A stretch of 64,000 nt of DNA. It comes from Clostridiales bacterium. GTDB lineage: Bacteria; Bacillota; Clostridia; Saccharofermentanales; Saccharofermentanaceae. Both the position numbers and the translations under genes were made by a program. Location: assembly GCA_017551625.1 (NCBI GenBank), contig JAFZLF010000040.1, positions 97,050-161,049 of the forward strand, written 5' to 3'. The notes beneath the pieces are model-generated. The model was not told where the DNA came from and ran no database searches. It was given only the letters and a program-made list of their open reading frames with translations. Below, piece by piece: positions 1-8,571 of the stretch. Numbering within the stretch: position 1 is the stretch's first letter; every line of letters starts with the position of its first letter.

Positions 1-1496
1 CCGATGCGCCGGATAATGTCAGAAAAAAAGGGTATCCGCTCCTTCATGCGGTCGTGCAGGCTGTCGTTCTCATCCTCGGTATCCTCCTTCTGATCTATGC
101 GTATGACACAGGTGTTTCCGGCACTGCATGGGCAGGAACAAGAGAACTGGGAAAGACCGTCGTCACCGGTGTGCTAGGCACGCTCCTCGTATTCCGCGGA
201 CTTCGCTTCGTGATCGATCTGATCGTAAGACTGGTCAAGTCCGGAAAGCTCCATGTCTTTACCTTCCGTCAGATCGAGGATACCGTCATCTTTAAGTCGG
301 GAACACTGGCGATCTGTTCGCTTCTGATCCTCGTGGCCAGTTCATGCCTCGCGGCCGGTGTCGCGACGTTTGCTTCCTACGATATGTACGACAAGATCCG
401 TATCGACTACACCTTCACGAGTTTCTTTAAAGGAGACGGCTCCGATCCGCACAAGCAGATCGAGGAGATGGGTCTGGCCGGAGAGTTCTTGTACTTGGGC
501 GAACTTCGCATCGCCCATCCGTATGTGGTCGGAGACGAAAACTACGACAGTGCTTTTGAAGCGGACGAATACAAAAGGCTGCTGGACGAACTTGACCCGA
601 AGTTTCAGTACCACAATAACTGGGACGACCTGGGCGGATTCCCGTTCATGATCTGCCTGTCGGACTATAACAAACTGGCGGTCGCCATGGGCGGCGAACC
701 GCTTGATCTTCAGGAAGGCGAACTCGGCCTATACCGGAGCGAGTCTTTCGCAAAGGGTGGAAACATCGACAATCAGGTCCTGGAGAGAAGACCGCGCGTG
801 ACGCTCGTGGGCAAGGAATATGTGATGACCGGCACGGTACAGAATTATCCTATCGTCACCGATATGTTTACCACCCTTTCCGGCGCCGTGATCGTGCCGG
901 ATGCAGACTTCGACTACTTTGCCGACGGACGCGAAGAGGTCTATGTCAACGGCATACTGGATCGGACGAAGTACACGCGTAGCGACATGGTTGAGAACTA
1001 CACGAAGCTCAATAAGTTGTTTGATCTGGAGGGCCTCGAGTACGAGAGTTATCTGCAGAACATGGGACGTCAGCTCTTCTACCTCGTGGCGGCGAGCTAC
1101 ATCACGATCTACCTGGCGCTGATCTTCCTGGTCGTCGCGAACACGATCCTGGGCGTGCAGTTCCTCATGGGACAGAAGCGAACATCGAGAAGATATCGGA
1201 CGCTAGTCAAGCTCGGCGCGGACCATCCGACACTCTATAAGAGCTCAAAAAAACAGATCAACTGGTACTTCGGACTTCCGATCGCCGTCGCCGCAGCAAG
1301 TACTTTCTTTGCGACAAAAGCACTGTTTAACGCGATCCTGAGTTCACGGACCAAGACAAATATCGATGAGATGCTCCCTGTGGTCCTCATTGTAGTAGTG
1401 GTCTTTATTCTGATAGAATGTCTGTATATGCATATCGTGAAGCGCAGCAGTTCCCGGTTCCTGGAGACTCTGATGACGCCGGAGCGAGAGGAATAA
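1..1496 (+). CDS. BceB-like ABC transporter permease (FtsX family), 5' end outside window
   Basis: The reading frame is open to the left edge (in frame from base 3), so this is the C-terminal ~498 residues of a longer protein; BceB-type permeases are usually about 650 residues. Visible parts are two membrane segments, a large soluble segment of about 220 residues that would lie outside the cell, and three C-terminal membrane segments, which is the BceB layout. The last part, with a VVANTILGVQFLMGQK loop, is FtsX-like. In this family the permease works with a BceA ATPase to sense or remove peptide antibiotics and also acts as the sensor for the adjacent two-component system. The response regulator and kinase follow directly, which supports the assignment. 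The ATPase gene should lie just left of the window. Substrate cannot be told. Confidence 0.85.
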   Translation, partial: DAPDNVRKKGYPLLHAVVQAVVLILGILLLIYAYDTGVSGTAWAGTRELGKTVVTGVLGTLLVFRGLRFVIDLIVRLVKSGKLHVFTFRQIEDTVIFKSGTLAICSLLILVASSCLAAGVATFASYDMYDKIRIDYTFTSFFKGDGSDPHKQIEEMGLAGEFLYLGELRIAHPYVVGDENYDSAFEADEYKRLLDELDPKFQYHNNWDDLGGFPFMICLSDYNKLAVAMGGEPLDLQEGELGLYRSESFAKGGNIDNQVLERRPRVTLVGKEYVMTGTVQNYPIVTDMFTTLSGAVIVPDADFDYFADGREEVYVNGILDRTKYTRSDMVENYTKLNKLFDLEGLEYESYLQNMGRQLFYLVAASYITIYLALIFLVVANTILGVQFLMGQKRTSRRYRTLVKLGADHPTLYKSSKKQINWYFGLPIAVAAASTFFATKALFNAILSSRTKTNIDEMLPVVLIVVVVFILIECLYMHIVKRSSSRFLETLMTPEREE

Positions 1497-1568
1497 GCCC
1501 TGCACTGGAAGTGCTTCGTTACAGGGGTGAGAAGTGCGAGGAGAGTTTGACGAAGAGAGGATGTCCTT

Positions 1569-2240
1569 GTGAAGAGTATCGCTATTGTCGAAGATGAGAA
1601 GATGGTCGCACAGGAACTGTCTTCGATGCTGGAGAAAGAAGGCTACGAAGTAAGCGTGGTCGATGATTTTTCCTGCGTGACGGAAACGGTGCTCGATCTT
1701 CGTCCGGACCTTCTTCTTCTTGATATCAATCTTCCGGAGAAAAACGGATTTAGGATCTGCCGGGAAGTGAAGAGTAAGAGCGCCATCCCGGTGGTCGTGC
1801 TGACCTCGCGGGACCAGCTTCCCGACGAGATCCATGCGCTCGAACTCGGGGCGGATGAATTTATCACGAAGCCATACAGAAAAGAGCGGCTCCTTCTAAG
1901 GATCGCGAATGTCCTCCGACGTTACGAAGGACGGCAGAATATGCTCGAGGGCCCGGGGTTTCTTCTCGACCGCGGGACCTTCACGCTCTATATCGACGGC
2001 ACATCCGTCCTGCTTCCGAAGAACCAGGGGAAGATCCTCGAGACGCTGATGCTCGAGATGGGAAATGTCGTGCCGAAAGAGACGATCTGTGAAGCCGTCT
2101 GGGGGACAAGTGAGTTTATTGATGAAAATGCGCTTCAGGTGAACCTGACCCGTCTGAAAAAGACGCTGTCCGGTCTTCCCATGAAGGTGCAGATCGCCTC
2201 GGAACGCGGCGTGGGATATAAGCTGGAGGAGAAGTCATGA
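1569..2240 (+). CDS. OmpR-family response regulator, BceR-like
   Basis: DNA-binding response regulator of 223 residues. An N-terminal receiver domain (about 1-115) carries the acidic pair in VEDEK and the phospho-acceptor Asp in LLLLDINLPEKNGF. A C-terminal winged-helix domain (about 130-220) ends in the usual RGVGYKLEE turn. The start is GTG at 1569, preceded by GAGAGG at a suitable distance; an upstream ATG at 1561 runs into a stop at once. It overlaps the kinase gene by 4 bases (ATGA), so the two are translationally coupled. With the preceding BceB-like permease this makes a detoxification/sensing module; the usual target is the transporter operon itself. Confidence 0.93.
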   Translation: MKSIAIVEDEKMVAQELSSMLEKEGYEVSVVDDFSCVTETVLDLRPDLLLLDINLPEKNGFRICREVKSKSAIPVVVLTSRDQLPDEIHALELGADEFITKPYRKERLLLRIANVLRRYEGRQNMLEGPGFLLDRGTFTLYIDGTSVLLPKNQGKILETLMLEMGNVVPKETICEAVWGTSEFIDENALQVNLTRLKKTLSGLPMKVQIASERGVGYKLEEKS

Positions 2241-3241
2241 GAAGATATCTCTCGATCCTTTGTGCCCACCTTCCCTGGCTTCTCTATACATTGGCAGTAG
2301 ACGTGTTCTTCGCGGTTCTCCTGTGGATCACGGATGCAAGAGCTTTTCGCACATTAACCCTGACCATTGTTCTGTTCTCGATCCTTGCATTCCTGTTCGT
2401 GTGTGTATTGATCCTCGCTTCTGAAAGAAGGATGACCCGCGCGCTCGACGAATTTCTGAAAAACCCGGATGAGACACATGCGCAGATCCTCCTTTTAAAC
2501 CTGAAAGGAGCAGAGCAGCGGAGAACAAAGGAGATGTGCGACCTGCTCGTTTTCCAGAAAGAACGGCTCGGTAAGGAGATCTCCCGAAACGAGGACTACG
2601 AGGAGTACGTGGAGGCCTGGGCACACGAGGCGAAGACGCCGATCGCGCTTCTGACCATGATCCTCGACAACAACAGAGATACCTTAGAGCCCGAGATGGT
2701 CTATAAGATCGAGTATATCCGCAGCCGCTTGAGCGAGAGTGTCGACCAGATGCTACAGTACTCGCGCATCAAGGGCGAGAAGAAGGATTACCGGTTCGAG
2801 CACCTTCCGATCCGGGACGTGATCGAAGAGGTAGTCGAGGATTACCGGCCGCTCCTGGTCGAGAAGGATTTCCTCGTGATCGATGAGGTTAAGAATGAGA
2901 CGATCTACTCCGACCGCCGCGCGCTCCGCTTCATCCTCGGACAGATCGTCAGTAATGCCATCAAGTATTCCGCGGAAGATCCGCAGCTCCGGTTTTCCAT
3001 CGAAGGTGAGAATAGGCTCGTCATCGAGGACAACGGGATCGGCATCAAGTCCGCGGATCTGCCGTTTATCTTCGAGCGCGGTTTCACCGGCGATACGGGC
3101 GAGGCGAGGAAGAAAGCGACCGGTATGGGCCTCTATCTGGTCAGGAAAATGGCCGATGACATGAAGTTCACACTTGATGTTTCATCAGAGGCAGGAAAAG
3201 GCTTCCGAATCGTGGTACAATATCCCATGGTTGAATTTTAA
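2237..3241 (+). CDS. Intramembrane-sensing histidine kinase, BceS-like
   Basis: Histidine kinase of 334 residues. Two closely spaced membrane helices (about 14-32 and 38-60) with almost no extracellular loop mark the intramembrane-sensing type, which relies on the partner ABC transporter for its signal. The phospho-acceptor His lies in EAWAHEAKTPIA, typical of BceS kinases. The ATPase domain has the N box (GQIVSNAIKYS), the G1 box (IEDNGIGI) and a later GMGLYLVRKM box. Starts at the 4-base overlap with the regulator. Together with the permease at the left edge it forms a Bce-like antimicrobial-peptide response cassette. Confidence 0.92.
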   Translation: MRRYLSILCAHLPWLLYTLAVDVFFAVLLWITDARAFRTLTLTIVLFSILAFLFVCVLILASERRMTRALDEFLKNPDETHAQILLLNLKGAEQRRTKEMCDLLVFQKERLGKEISRNEDYEEYVEAWAHEAKTPIALLTMILDNNRDTLEPEMVYKIEYIRSRLSESVDQMLQYSRIKGEKKDYRFEHLPIRDVIEEVVEDYRPLLVEKDFLVIDEVKNETIYSDRRALRFILGQIVSNAIKYSAEDPQLRFSIEGENRLVIEDNGIGIKSADLPFIFERGFTGDTGEARKKATGMGLYLVRKMADDMKFTLDVSSEAGKGFRIVVQYPMVEF

Positions 3242-3315
3242 TCAGTCTTTATCGAGATCGGATTTTCCCTCGCGAAAAGCACTGAAAAACATAATTCCCT
3301 AGAAAAGGAGAAGCC

Positions 3316-4065
3316 ATGCTCGAATTACAGCATGTCTCATTCGGAGTGAATGAGGAAGGACAGAATAAAGAGATCCTGCGTGACATCAATCTGACGATCC
3401 CGGACGGGAATCTCACCGTGATCACGGGTCCGAACGGTGGTGGCAAATCCACCATGGCGAAGCTCATCGCCGGCATCATCAGACCGACGGAGGGCAAGAT
3501 CCTCTTTAACGGCGAGGACATCACGGAGATGTCGATCACGGACCGCGCCAGAGCCGGCATCGGCTTTGCGTTCCAGCAACCGGTAAGATTTAAAGGCCTT
3601 CAGGTCTTCGACCTGATCCGTCTGGCGACGGGCTCGAAGCTCTCCTCGGTAGATGCCTGTAAGTATCTGTCGGAGGTGGGCCTTTGTGCGAGAGATTACA
3701 TCAACCGCGAAGTGAACAGTAGCCTTTCCGGAGGAGAACTGAAGCGTATCGAGATCGCGACGGTTCTGGCGAAGGGTTCGCAGCTTTCGGTCTTTGACGA
3801 GCCGGAGGCCGGAATCGATTTGTGGAGTTTCCAGAACCTCATCAAGGTTTTCGAAGGGATGAGAAAGAACATCAAGGACAGCTCGATCCTGATCATCTCC
3901 CACCAGGAGAGGATCCTGAATATCGCCGATGAGATCGTCGTCTTAAGCGACGGCAAGCTTATCTCGCATGGTCCGAAGGACGAGATCATGCCGAGCCTTG
4001 CGGGCACTATGTCTGCGGTCAAGCGCTGCGGCAAGGATGTTTCACTGGAAGGAGGCGAAGGCTGA
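3316..4065 (+). CDS. sufC: SufC-like Fe-S assembly ATPase
   Basis: ABC-type ATPase of 249 residues without membrane domain. It has Walker A (GPNGGGKST), an SSLSGGELKR signature, and Walker B followed by the SufC-type FDEPEAGIDLWS, where SufC proteins read DEPxSGLD. The next gene, overlapping by one base, is a SufB/SufD homologue, so it is a cytosolic Fe-S scaffold ATPase and not a transporter. No sufD, sufS or sufU is adjacent. This is the two-gene minimal arrangement (SufC plus one SufB/D-like subunit) described in anaerobes and archaea as a SUF-like minimal system. RBS AAAAGGAG precedes the ATG. No promoter was recognised in the 74 bases after the kinase gene. Confidence 0.88.
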   Translation: MLELQHVSFGVNEEGQNKEILRDINLTIPDGNLTVITGPNGGGKSTMAKLIAGIIRPTEGKILFNGEDITEMSITDRARAGIGFAFQQPVRFKGLQVFDLIRLATGSKLSSVDACKYLSEVGLCARDYINREVNSSLSGGELKRIEIATVLAKGSQLSVFDEPEAGIDLWSFQNLIKVFEGMRKNIKDSSILIISHQERILNIADEIVVLSDGKLISHGPKDEIMPSLAGTMSAVKRCGKDVSLEGGEG

Positions 4066-4991
4066 TGCTGAATCTGGATGCTACATCAGACCGCCTGCTG
4101 GCGGAGGTTGCGGATCTTCACAAGGTTCCGGTAGGCGCCTTTAACATCCGCGCGAACGGAAAAGCCGTCGCGAGAAATTCTTCGGCGAACATCGACATCG
4201 TCCCGAAGGAGAACGGCTCGGGCATCGACATCAAGATCAAGCCCGGCACGAAGAATGAGAGCGTGCATATCCCGGTCGTCATGACCGCGAGCGGCATCAA
4301 GGAGATCGTGTATAACGATTTCTATATCGGCGAGGACTGCGATGTCGTGATCGTTGCCGGCTGCGGTATCGATAACTGCGGACCGAAGGACAGCGAGCAT
4401 GACGGTATCCACCGTTTCTTCGTGGGCAGAGGCTCAAAGGTAAAGTACGTCGAGAAACACTACGGTTCCGGTGACGGCGCGGGTAAGCGTATCCTTAATC
4501 CGGGCACGGAAGTCTACATGGAAGAAGACAGCTACATGGAGATGGAGATGACCCAGATCAAGGGTGTCGACGATACCGTCCGCGACACGAAAGCCGAGCT
4601 CGGCAAGGGCGCGAGACTCGTGGTGCGTGAGCGTCTCATGACGCATGGAAATCAGAATGCGGTCAGCAATTACCGTGTGGACTTAAATGGTGAAGGCAGC
4701 TCTGCCGATGTCGTTTCCCGTTCGGTCGCAAGAGATGATTCCTACCAGAAGTTCGATGCGGTCCTGACCGGTAATGCCGCCTGCTCCGGACACACCGAGT
4801 GCGACGCGATCATCATGGACAACGGCCGGATCCTGGCCGTGCCGGGACTCGAGGCGAATAACGTGGATGCCGCGCTTGTTCACGAGGCCGCCATTGGTAA
4901 GATCGCCGGAGATCAGCTCATCAAGCTCATGACCTTCGGATTGACCGAGCAGGAAGCAGAAGAGCAGATCATCAACGGCTTCCTGAAGTGA
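4065..4991 (+). CDS. SufB/SufD-family Fe-S scaffold subunit (minimal type)
   Basis: Protein of 308 residues, much shorter than E. coli SufB (about 495) because the N-terminal part is missing and the beta-helix core plus C-terminal helices are kept. The C-terminal half carries SGHTECDAIIMD, where the Cys matches the conserved SufB assembly cysteine, then a segment ending in HEAAIGKIAGDQL, the counterpart of HEATTSKI in SufB. The C-terminal helices end in a NGFLK motif like the NGF of SufB. The start codon overlaps the sufC stop by one base. With SufC it probably forms a C2B2 scaffold. A cysteine desulfurase must be encoded elsewhere. Confidence 0.85.
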   Translation: MLNLDATSDRLLAEVADLHKVPVGAFNIRANGKAVARNSSANIDIVPKENGSGIDIKIKPGTKNESVHIPVVMTASGIKEIVYNDFYIGEDCDVVIVAGCGIDNCGPKDSEHDGIHRFFVGRGSKVKYVEKHYGSGDGAGKRILNPGTEVYMEEDSYMEMEMTQIKGVDDTVRDTKAELGKGARLVVRERLMTHGNQNAVSNYRVDLNGEGSSADVVSRSVARDDSYQKFDAVLTGNAACSGHTECDAIIMDNGRILAVPGLEANNVDAALVHEAAIGKIAGDQLIKLMTFGLTEQEAEEQIINGFLK

Positions 4992-5043
4992 ACAGTACTT
5001 TTCGATAAAGAACACAGAGAAAGGCTTCCCGACATCCGCTTGT

Positions 5044-7080
5044 TCAGGATTCGGGATGTCCGTCCGGATGGGATTCCCGGTGCTTCGGTTCTTCGTAATT
5101 CGGAGATTCGAGGCGCTTTTTCATGGCGTCGGCCGGCATGGGCTTATCATAATAGTAGCCCTGGATAACGGTGACACCCATATCGAGAAGTGTGCGGATC
5201 TGGGATTCGTGCTCGATGCCTTCGGCTACGATCTGAAGCTCCAGGGATTTGGCCATCTTGACGATGTACTCGAGGATCGTCAGATCCTTCGAGAAATCTT
5301 TATCGACGAAGCCCTTGTCGATCTTGATCGTGTCAAAGGTGATCTCTCGCAGAAGAGTCAGCGAGGAACTCGCACAGCCGAAATCATCGATGGAGACCAG
5401 ATATCCGTACCGGTGCAGAGAATCGACGAAGTTCTTCAGAACGAGGATCGGGAATTCGTCTGCCGTTTCGGTGACCTCGATCTCGATGAGGTGACGGGGG
5501 ATGCTGTTCTTCTCGATGATCTCGTTGATCCGGTCGGCAATCGTCGGGTCGGCCAGATTTCTTCTGGAGAAGTTGACGGAAACCGTGGGCGGGGTCAGAC
5601 CCTGTCCGATCCATGAAGACAGATCCCGGCAGACCTTCTCGAGGATCATGACGTCGAGATTGCAGATGGACCGGTTCTCTTCCATAAGCGAGACGAACGC
5701 GGATGGGGCGAAGATGCTGCCGTCGTGCTCCCAGCGGGCAAGCGCTTCGGCTCCGCAGAGAGTGTGGGTCCTCGCGTCGACCTTAGGCTGGTAGAAGGGG
5801 ACGAATTCGCCTTTCTGCAGCCCTTGTTCGATCTCGTTTTCAAATTCTCTTCTTTTCTCCAGGTCGTTTAGGAGATCTCTTGTCATGAAGATATTCTGAT
5901 TGCCGGTATTGGTCTTCGCCATGCTGAGGGCGATGGCGGCGCACGAGATGATCTCCTCGCCGTCGAGATCGGAGCGGTCGATCTGGAAGACGCCGGCTCG
6001 GGCGGCGACCTCGACTACCCGAACATCTCCGGCCTGCTTGTCATAGAAGGAGACAGGGACGCCGGAAAGAAGTTTCAGGAACGAGTCGACCCGGTCGCTC
6101 TTGACCACAGCCACGAACTGGTTGCCGTACTGCCTGGCGAGGAGTTCGTCTTTCGAGAGGTGCTCGGAGAGTGTCAGGCCGTAGCTGGCGAGAATCACAT
6201 TTCCACTGGCGATGCCGTATTTCCGGTTGATGTCGGAGAACTTGACCAGGTCAAAGAATATAGCGGTATATTCCTTAAGAACGGGTTGGTTGTGCATACG
6301 GTTCAGCCATTCGACGCAGCCGTGTTCGTTCGGAAGTCCTGTCCGGACCTCGGTGCGGGCGATATGCCGGATCTCATTGCTTTTTGACAGAGATCCCTCG
6401 AAGAAGATCAAGAGAGCGGACAGCCCGACTCCGATCGTCATGAAGGAGTATCCCATATAGATCGTCTGGAAGACCATGCCCACGGACGGAAGGATCAGGT
6501 AGGAGGATAGTGCGAGTAGCTGGAGCTTTCCCAGTTTCTGCCGATACTGGATCAGGATCGAGACCACGAGAATGATGCAGATGAGAGGGAAAACGAAGGA
6601 GAGAGGGAACCATTTCCCGCGGTGGTAGTTGTTGGTCGAGTCGATCGTGTAGTAGATGCCGCTTACCTGAGAGAAGATGACCAGGAGACTGGCGACGATC
6701 GAGAAGAGAAAACAAGCGAGGAGCCTTCCTCGGGCAGGAGCGCGCTTCTTCAGTGAGATGTCACCGAAAGTCCGGACCGTCACATAGACGGCGTAGACGG
6801 GTGGCATGAGTGCGGTTATGAGAAATGTGACGCTGTTGGCGACGTGGAAGAAGACGAGATTCGTGAGATCGGTCTTGCCACGGGAGATGTGACATATCGC
6901 GTCGAAGAGGAGCATCGTTCCCCCGAGAAGGTTGAGAAGTGTAAGCGGGAAACGCATGCGCCGCCGGTGACTCTCATTGCCCATGGCCAGCAGTGCTGCC
7001 AGGAAGCAGAAGATAGCCTCGAAAAGCAGAAAAGCGACCTGTATGGATTTTGCGTTGATCATACCCGTTTCCACCTTCAC
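5044..7080 (-). CDS. Membrane GGDEF-EAL protein; EAL intact, GGDEF degenerate
   Basis: Protein of 678 residues. Residues 1 to about 235 hold seven predicted membrane helices (a sensory module), followed by a GGDEF domain (about 245-405) and an EAL domain (about 410-660). The GGDEF signature reads YGNQF, so diguanylate cyclase activity is probably lost. The EAL domain keeps the residues used by c-di-GMP phosphodiesterases: AEALARW, SVNFS, EVTETA, SIDDFG, IKIDKGF and the C-terminal AEGIEHESQ with a later Gln. It therefore most likely degrades c-di-GMP under control of the membrane module. The start is taken as GTG at 7080 behind AGGATGGG; an in-frame ATG lies 18 bases further in. A promoter is visible just upstream. 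It converges with the Suf genes. Confidence 0.88.
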   Translation of the reverse strand: MKVETGMINAKSIQVAFLLFEAIFCFLAALLAMGNESHRRRMRFPLTLLNLLGGTMLLFDAICHISRGKTDLTNLVFFHVANSVTFLITALMPPVYAVYVTVRTFGDISLKKRAPARGRLLACFLFSIVASLLVIFSQVSGIYYTIDSTNNYHRGKWFPLSFVFPLICIILVVSILIQYRQKLGKLQLLALSSYLILPSVGMVFQTIYMGYSFMTIGVGLSALLIFFEGSLSKSNEIRHIARTEVRTGLPNEHGCVEWLNRMHNQPVLKEYTAIFFDLVKFSDINRKYGIASGNVILASYGLTLSEHLSKDELLARQYGNQFVAVVKSDRVDSFLKLLSGVPVSFYDKQAGDVRVVEVAARAGVFQIDRSDLDGEEIISCAAIALSMAKTNTGNQNIFMTRDLLNDLEKRREFENEIEQGLQKGEFVPFYQPKVDARTHTLCGAEALARWEHDGSIFAPSAFVSLMEENRSICNLDVMILEKVCRDLSSWIGQGLTPPTVSVNFSRRNLADPTIADRINEIIEKNSIPRHLIEIEVTETADEFPILVLKNFVDSLHRYGYLVSIDDFGCASSSLTLLREITFDTIKIDKGFVDKDFSKDLTILEYIVKMAKSLELQIVAEGIEHESQIRTLLDMGVTVIQGYYYDKPMPADAMKKRLESPNYEEPKHRESHPDGHPES

Positions 7081-7097
7081 TTACCCATCCTGTTTCT

Positions 7098-7126
7098 ATT
7101 ATGATACCGACTAAAAGTTAAGGCAA
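7098..7126 (-). promoter_or_regulatory. Putative sigma-A promoter for the GGDEF-EAL gene
   Basis: On the minus strand a -35 box TTGCCT (7121-7126) and a -10 box CATAAT (7098-7103) are separated by 17 bases, directly upstream of the start at 7080. Found by eye, not by scoring. Confidence 0.5.
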
Positions 7127-7140
7127 TATGAATAATCCGC

Positions 7141-7179
7141 AAAAAGAAAAACGTCTTTGCAAATCTCTGCAAAGACGTT
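7141..7179 (-). terminator. Rho-independent terminator of tRNA-Ala
   Basis: A perfect 12-bp stem (7150-7161 with 7168-7179, AACGTCTTTGCA and its complement) with a six-base loop is followed on the minus strand by a T-rich run. It lies two bases beyond the CCA end of the tRNA. Confidence 0.9.
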
Positions 7180-7181
7180 CG

Positions 7182-7257
7182 TGGTGGAGCATATGAGGAT
7201 CGAACTCACGACCTCCAGATTGCGAACCTGGCGCTCTCCCAGCTGAGCTAATGCCCC
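7182..7257 (-). tRNA. tRNA-Ala(CGC)
   Basis: On the minus strand a 76-nt cloverleaf is readable. The acceptor GGGGCAT pairs with ATGCTCC, which gives the G3-U70 wobble pair that identifies alanine tRNAs. The D arm contains AGCTCAGCTGGGAGAGC, the anticodon stem-loop has loop TTCGCAA with anticodon CGC (reads GCG), and the T arm contains GTTCGATCC. Discriminator A and an encoded CCA follow. A promoter lies upstream and a terminator downstream, so it is a single-gene transcript. Confidence 0.97.
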
Positions 7258-7270
7258 GAATCACTCCACT

Positions 7271-7299
7271 ATTATGGTGGTAGAACCGCCAATTGTCAA
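7271..7299 (-). promoter_or_regulatory. Promoter of tRNA-Ala
   Basis: Minus-strand TTGACA (7294-7299), 17 bases, then CATAAT (7271-7276), ending 13 bases upstream of the mature tRNA 5' end. The consensus -35 and ideal spacing make this one of the clearest promoters in the window. Confidence 0.75.
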
Positions 7300-7389
7300 G
7301 GCGCAATTTGCCCCGCATGTCTCCCGCCTGTATTTCGGTTGTGGTATAGTGGGAGAAAGAATTTGGAAAAAAAGAAAGGGATTCCTCTT

Positions 7390-8550
7390 ATGAAATTATC
7401 CCGGACAATTCATAAACCGGTGGCGTTTTTTGCCGTATCTCTGCTGATGCTCGTTTCTTCGGCATTCTCGGCGCTTCCGAAGGAGACGGGAACGATCGTC
7501 ATAGACGGCCGGACATTCTCAGCGAACCAGGATGGAAAAGGCGAGGGCTGGAAGTACGATTCCGACACGAGGACCCTTTCTCTCGATGGATATGACGGCA
7601 TGTATATTGATCTCAGCACGATGGAGGATGCGGTCGTCGAGGTCTCCGGCACGAATACAGTCACCTCGAATCTGAACTGCCCGGCCATCATGCTCGAAGG
7701 AAATCTTACCGTCAGAGGCGAGGGAACGCTCGAACTCGTCGTGACGGCCTGTCACTGTGCGATCTATGCGCTCGGAGGCGATCTTTTGATCGATCATTGT
7801 CATTTGAACGTGAAAGGCCATGGTGAAGCAACGGAATCTGCCTACCTTCTCATGGCGGATGGCGGTGTGACGATGTCCGGAGCTCGGGTATCGATCGAGG
7901 ATGAGATCGATGGAGAAGGTGGTGCCATGGGATCTCTCGGAGGAGATCTTCTTGTCGATGAAGGCACGACCCTCATGGTTTTTTCCCGTTCAAAAGGACT
8001 TGCTTCGATTACGGGTGCGGTCCATATCGAGGGAACGGATACGTCGGCGGAGATCTTTGCTACGGAGAGCGCCATCTATGCGAAAACCGAAGTGGCGGTC
8101 TTCGGCGCGAAGAATGTCCGTGCGGAGAGCTCGAAACCGGAAAGTACCGCGGTGTATTGTCCGGAGGGGAATATCACGATTTCGGATACGCCGGTGGATA
8201 TCTGTTCTGAAGGTGCGGCCATGGCCGGGAAGACGATCGGGATCGAAGGCGGATATATCCACGATCCATTTGATGCCGAGATCAAAGAAGTCTCGGGAAT
8301 GTATACGGTAACGCTGGAAAATGCGATGGTGAAAGAGGTGCATATCCTGACCGGCCCGAGGCCGACCCCTACACCCACGCCTTCACCGACTCCTACACCA
8401 TCACCTACACCTACACCGACCCCTCAACCGGAGGATGGGGCAGGCTTTGTCATCACCTCGCGAATGATCGTTGGTGGCGTTCTGGTAGTGGTTGCACTTG
8501 CTGCTGTAGCCGTGATCCTAATCGGGAAGATCCGCGGACGGAACGACTGA
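7390..8550 (+). CDS. Secreted, membrane-anchored beta-helix-like protein with TP-rich linker
   Basis: Protein of 386 residues of unknown function. The chosen ATG follows an AAAGGG ribosome site; an upstream in-frame start at 7339 has none and would bury the signal peptide. Residues 1 to about 27 are a signal peptide ending near SSAFSA. The body (about 30-310) has short recurring strand motifs such as GNLTVRGEGTLEL, GGDLLIDHCHLNVKG and GNITISDTPVDI, suggesting a right-handed beta-helix as in carbohydrate-binding surface proteins. Then come a Thr-Pro/Ser-Pro linker (about 325-355), one transmembrane helix and a short basic tail, so it is displayed on the outer face of the membrane. Ligand unknown. 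Confidence 0.8.
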   Translation: MKLSRTIHKPVAFFAVSLLMLVSSAFSALPKETGTIVIDGRTFSANQDGKGEGWKYDSDTRTLSLDGYDGMYIDLSTMEDAVVEVSGTNTVTSNLNCPAIMLEGNLTVRGEGTLELVVTACHCAIYALGGDLLIDHCHLNVKGHGEATESAYLLMADGGVTMSGARVSIEDEIDGEGGAMGSLGGDLLVDEGTTLMVFSRSKGLASITGAVHIEGTDTSAEIFATESAIYAKTEVAVFGAKNVRAESSKPESTAVYCPEGNITISDTPVDICSEGAAMAGKTIGIEGGYIHDPFDAEIKEVSGMYTVTLENAMVKEVHILTGPRPTPTPTPSPTPTPSPTPTPTPQPEDGAGFVITSRMIVGGVLVVVALAAVAVILIGKIRGRND

Positions 8551-8571
8551 TGCCGTAATCGCAGAGACGGA

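Noticed and set aside
3316..4065. Transport ATPase for the Bce permease at the left edge
   Set aside because: The signature DEPEAGIDLW and the adjoining SufB-like gene mark it as SufC, not BceA.
5029..5062. Hairpin GACATCC with GGATGTC between the Suf genes and the GGDEF-EAL gene as a terminator
   Set aside because: Seven base pairs with no T run on either strand; too weak to list.
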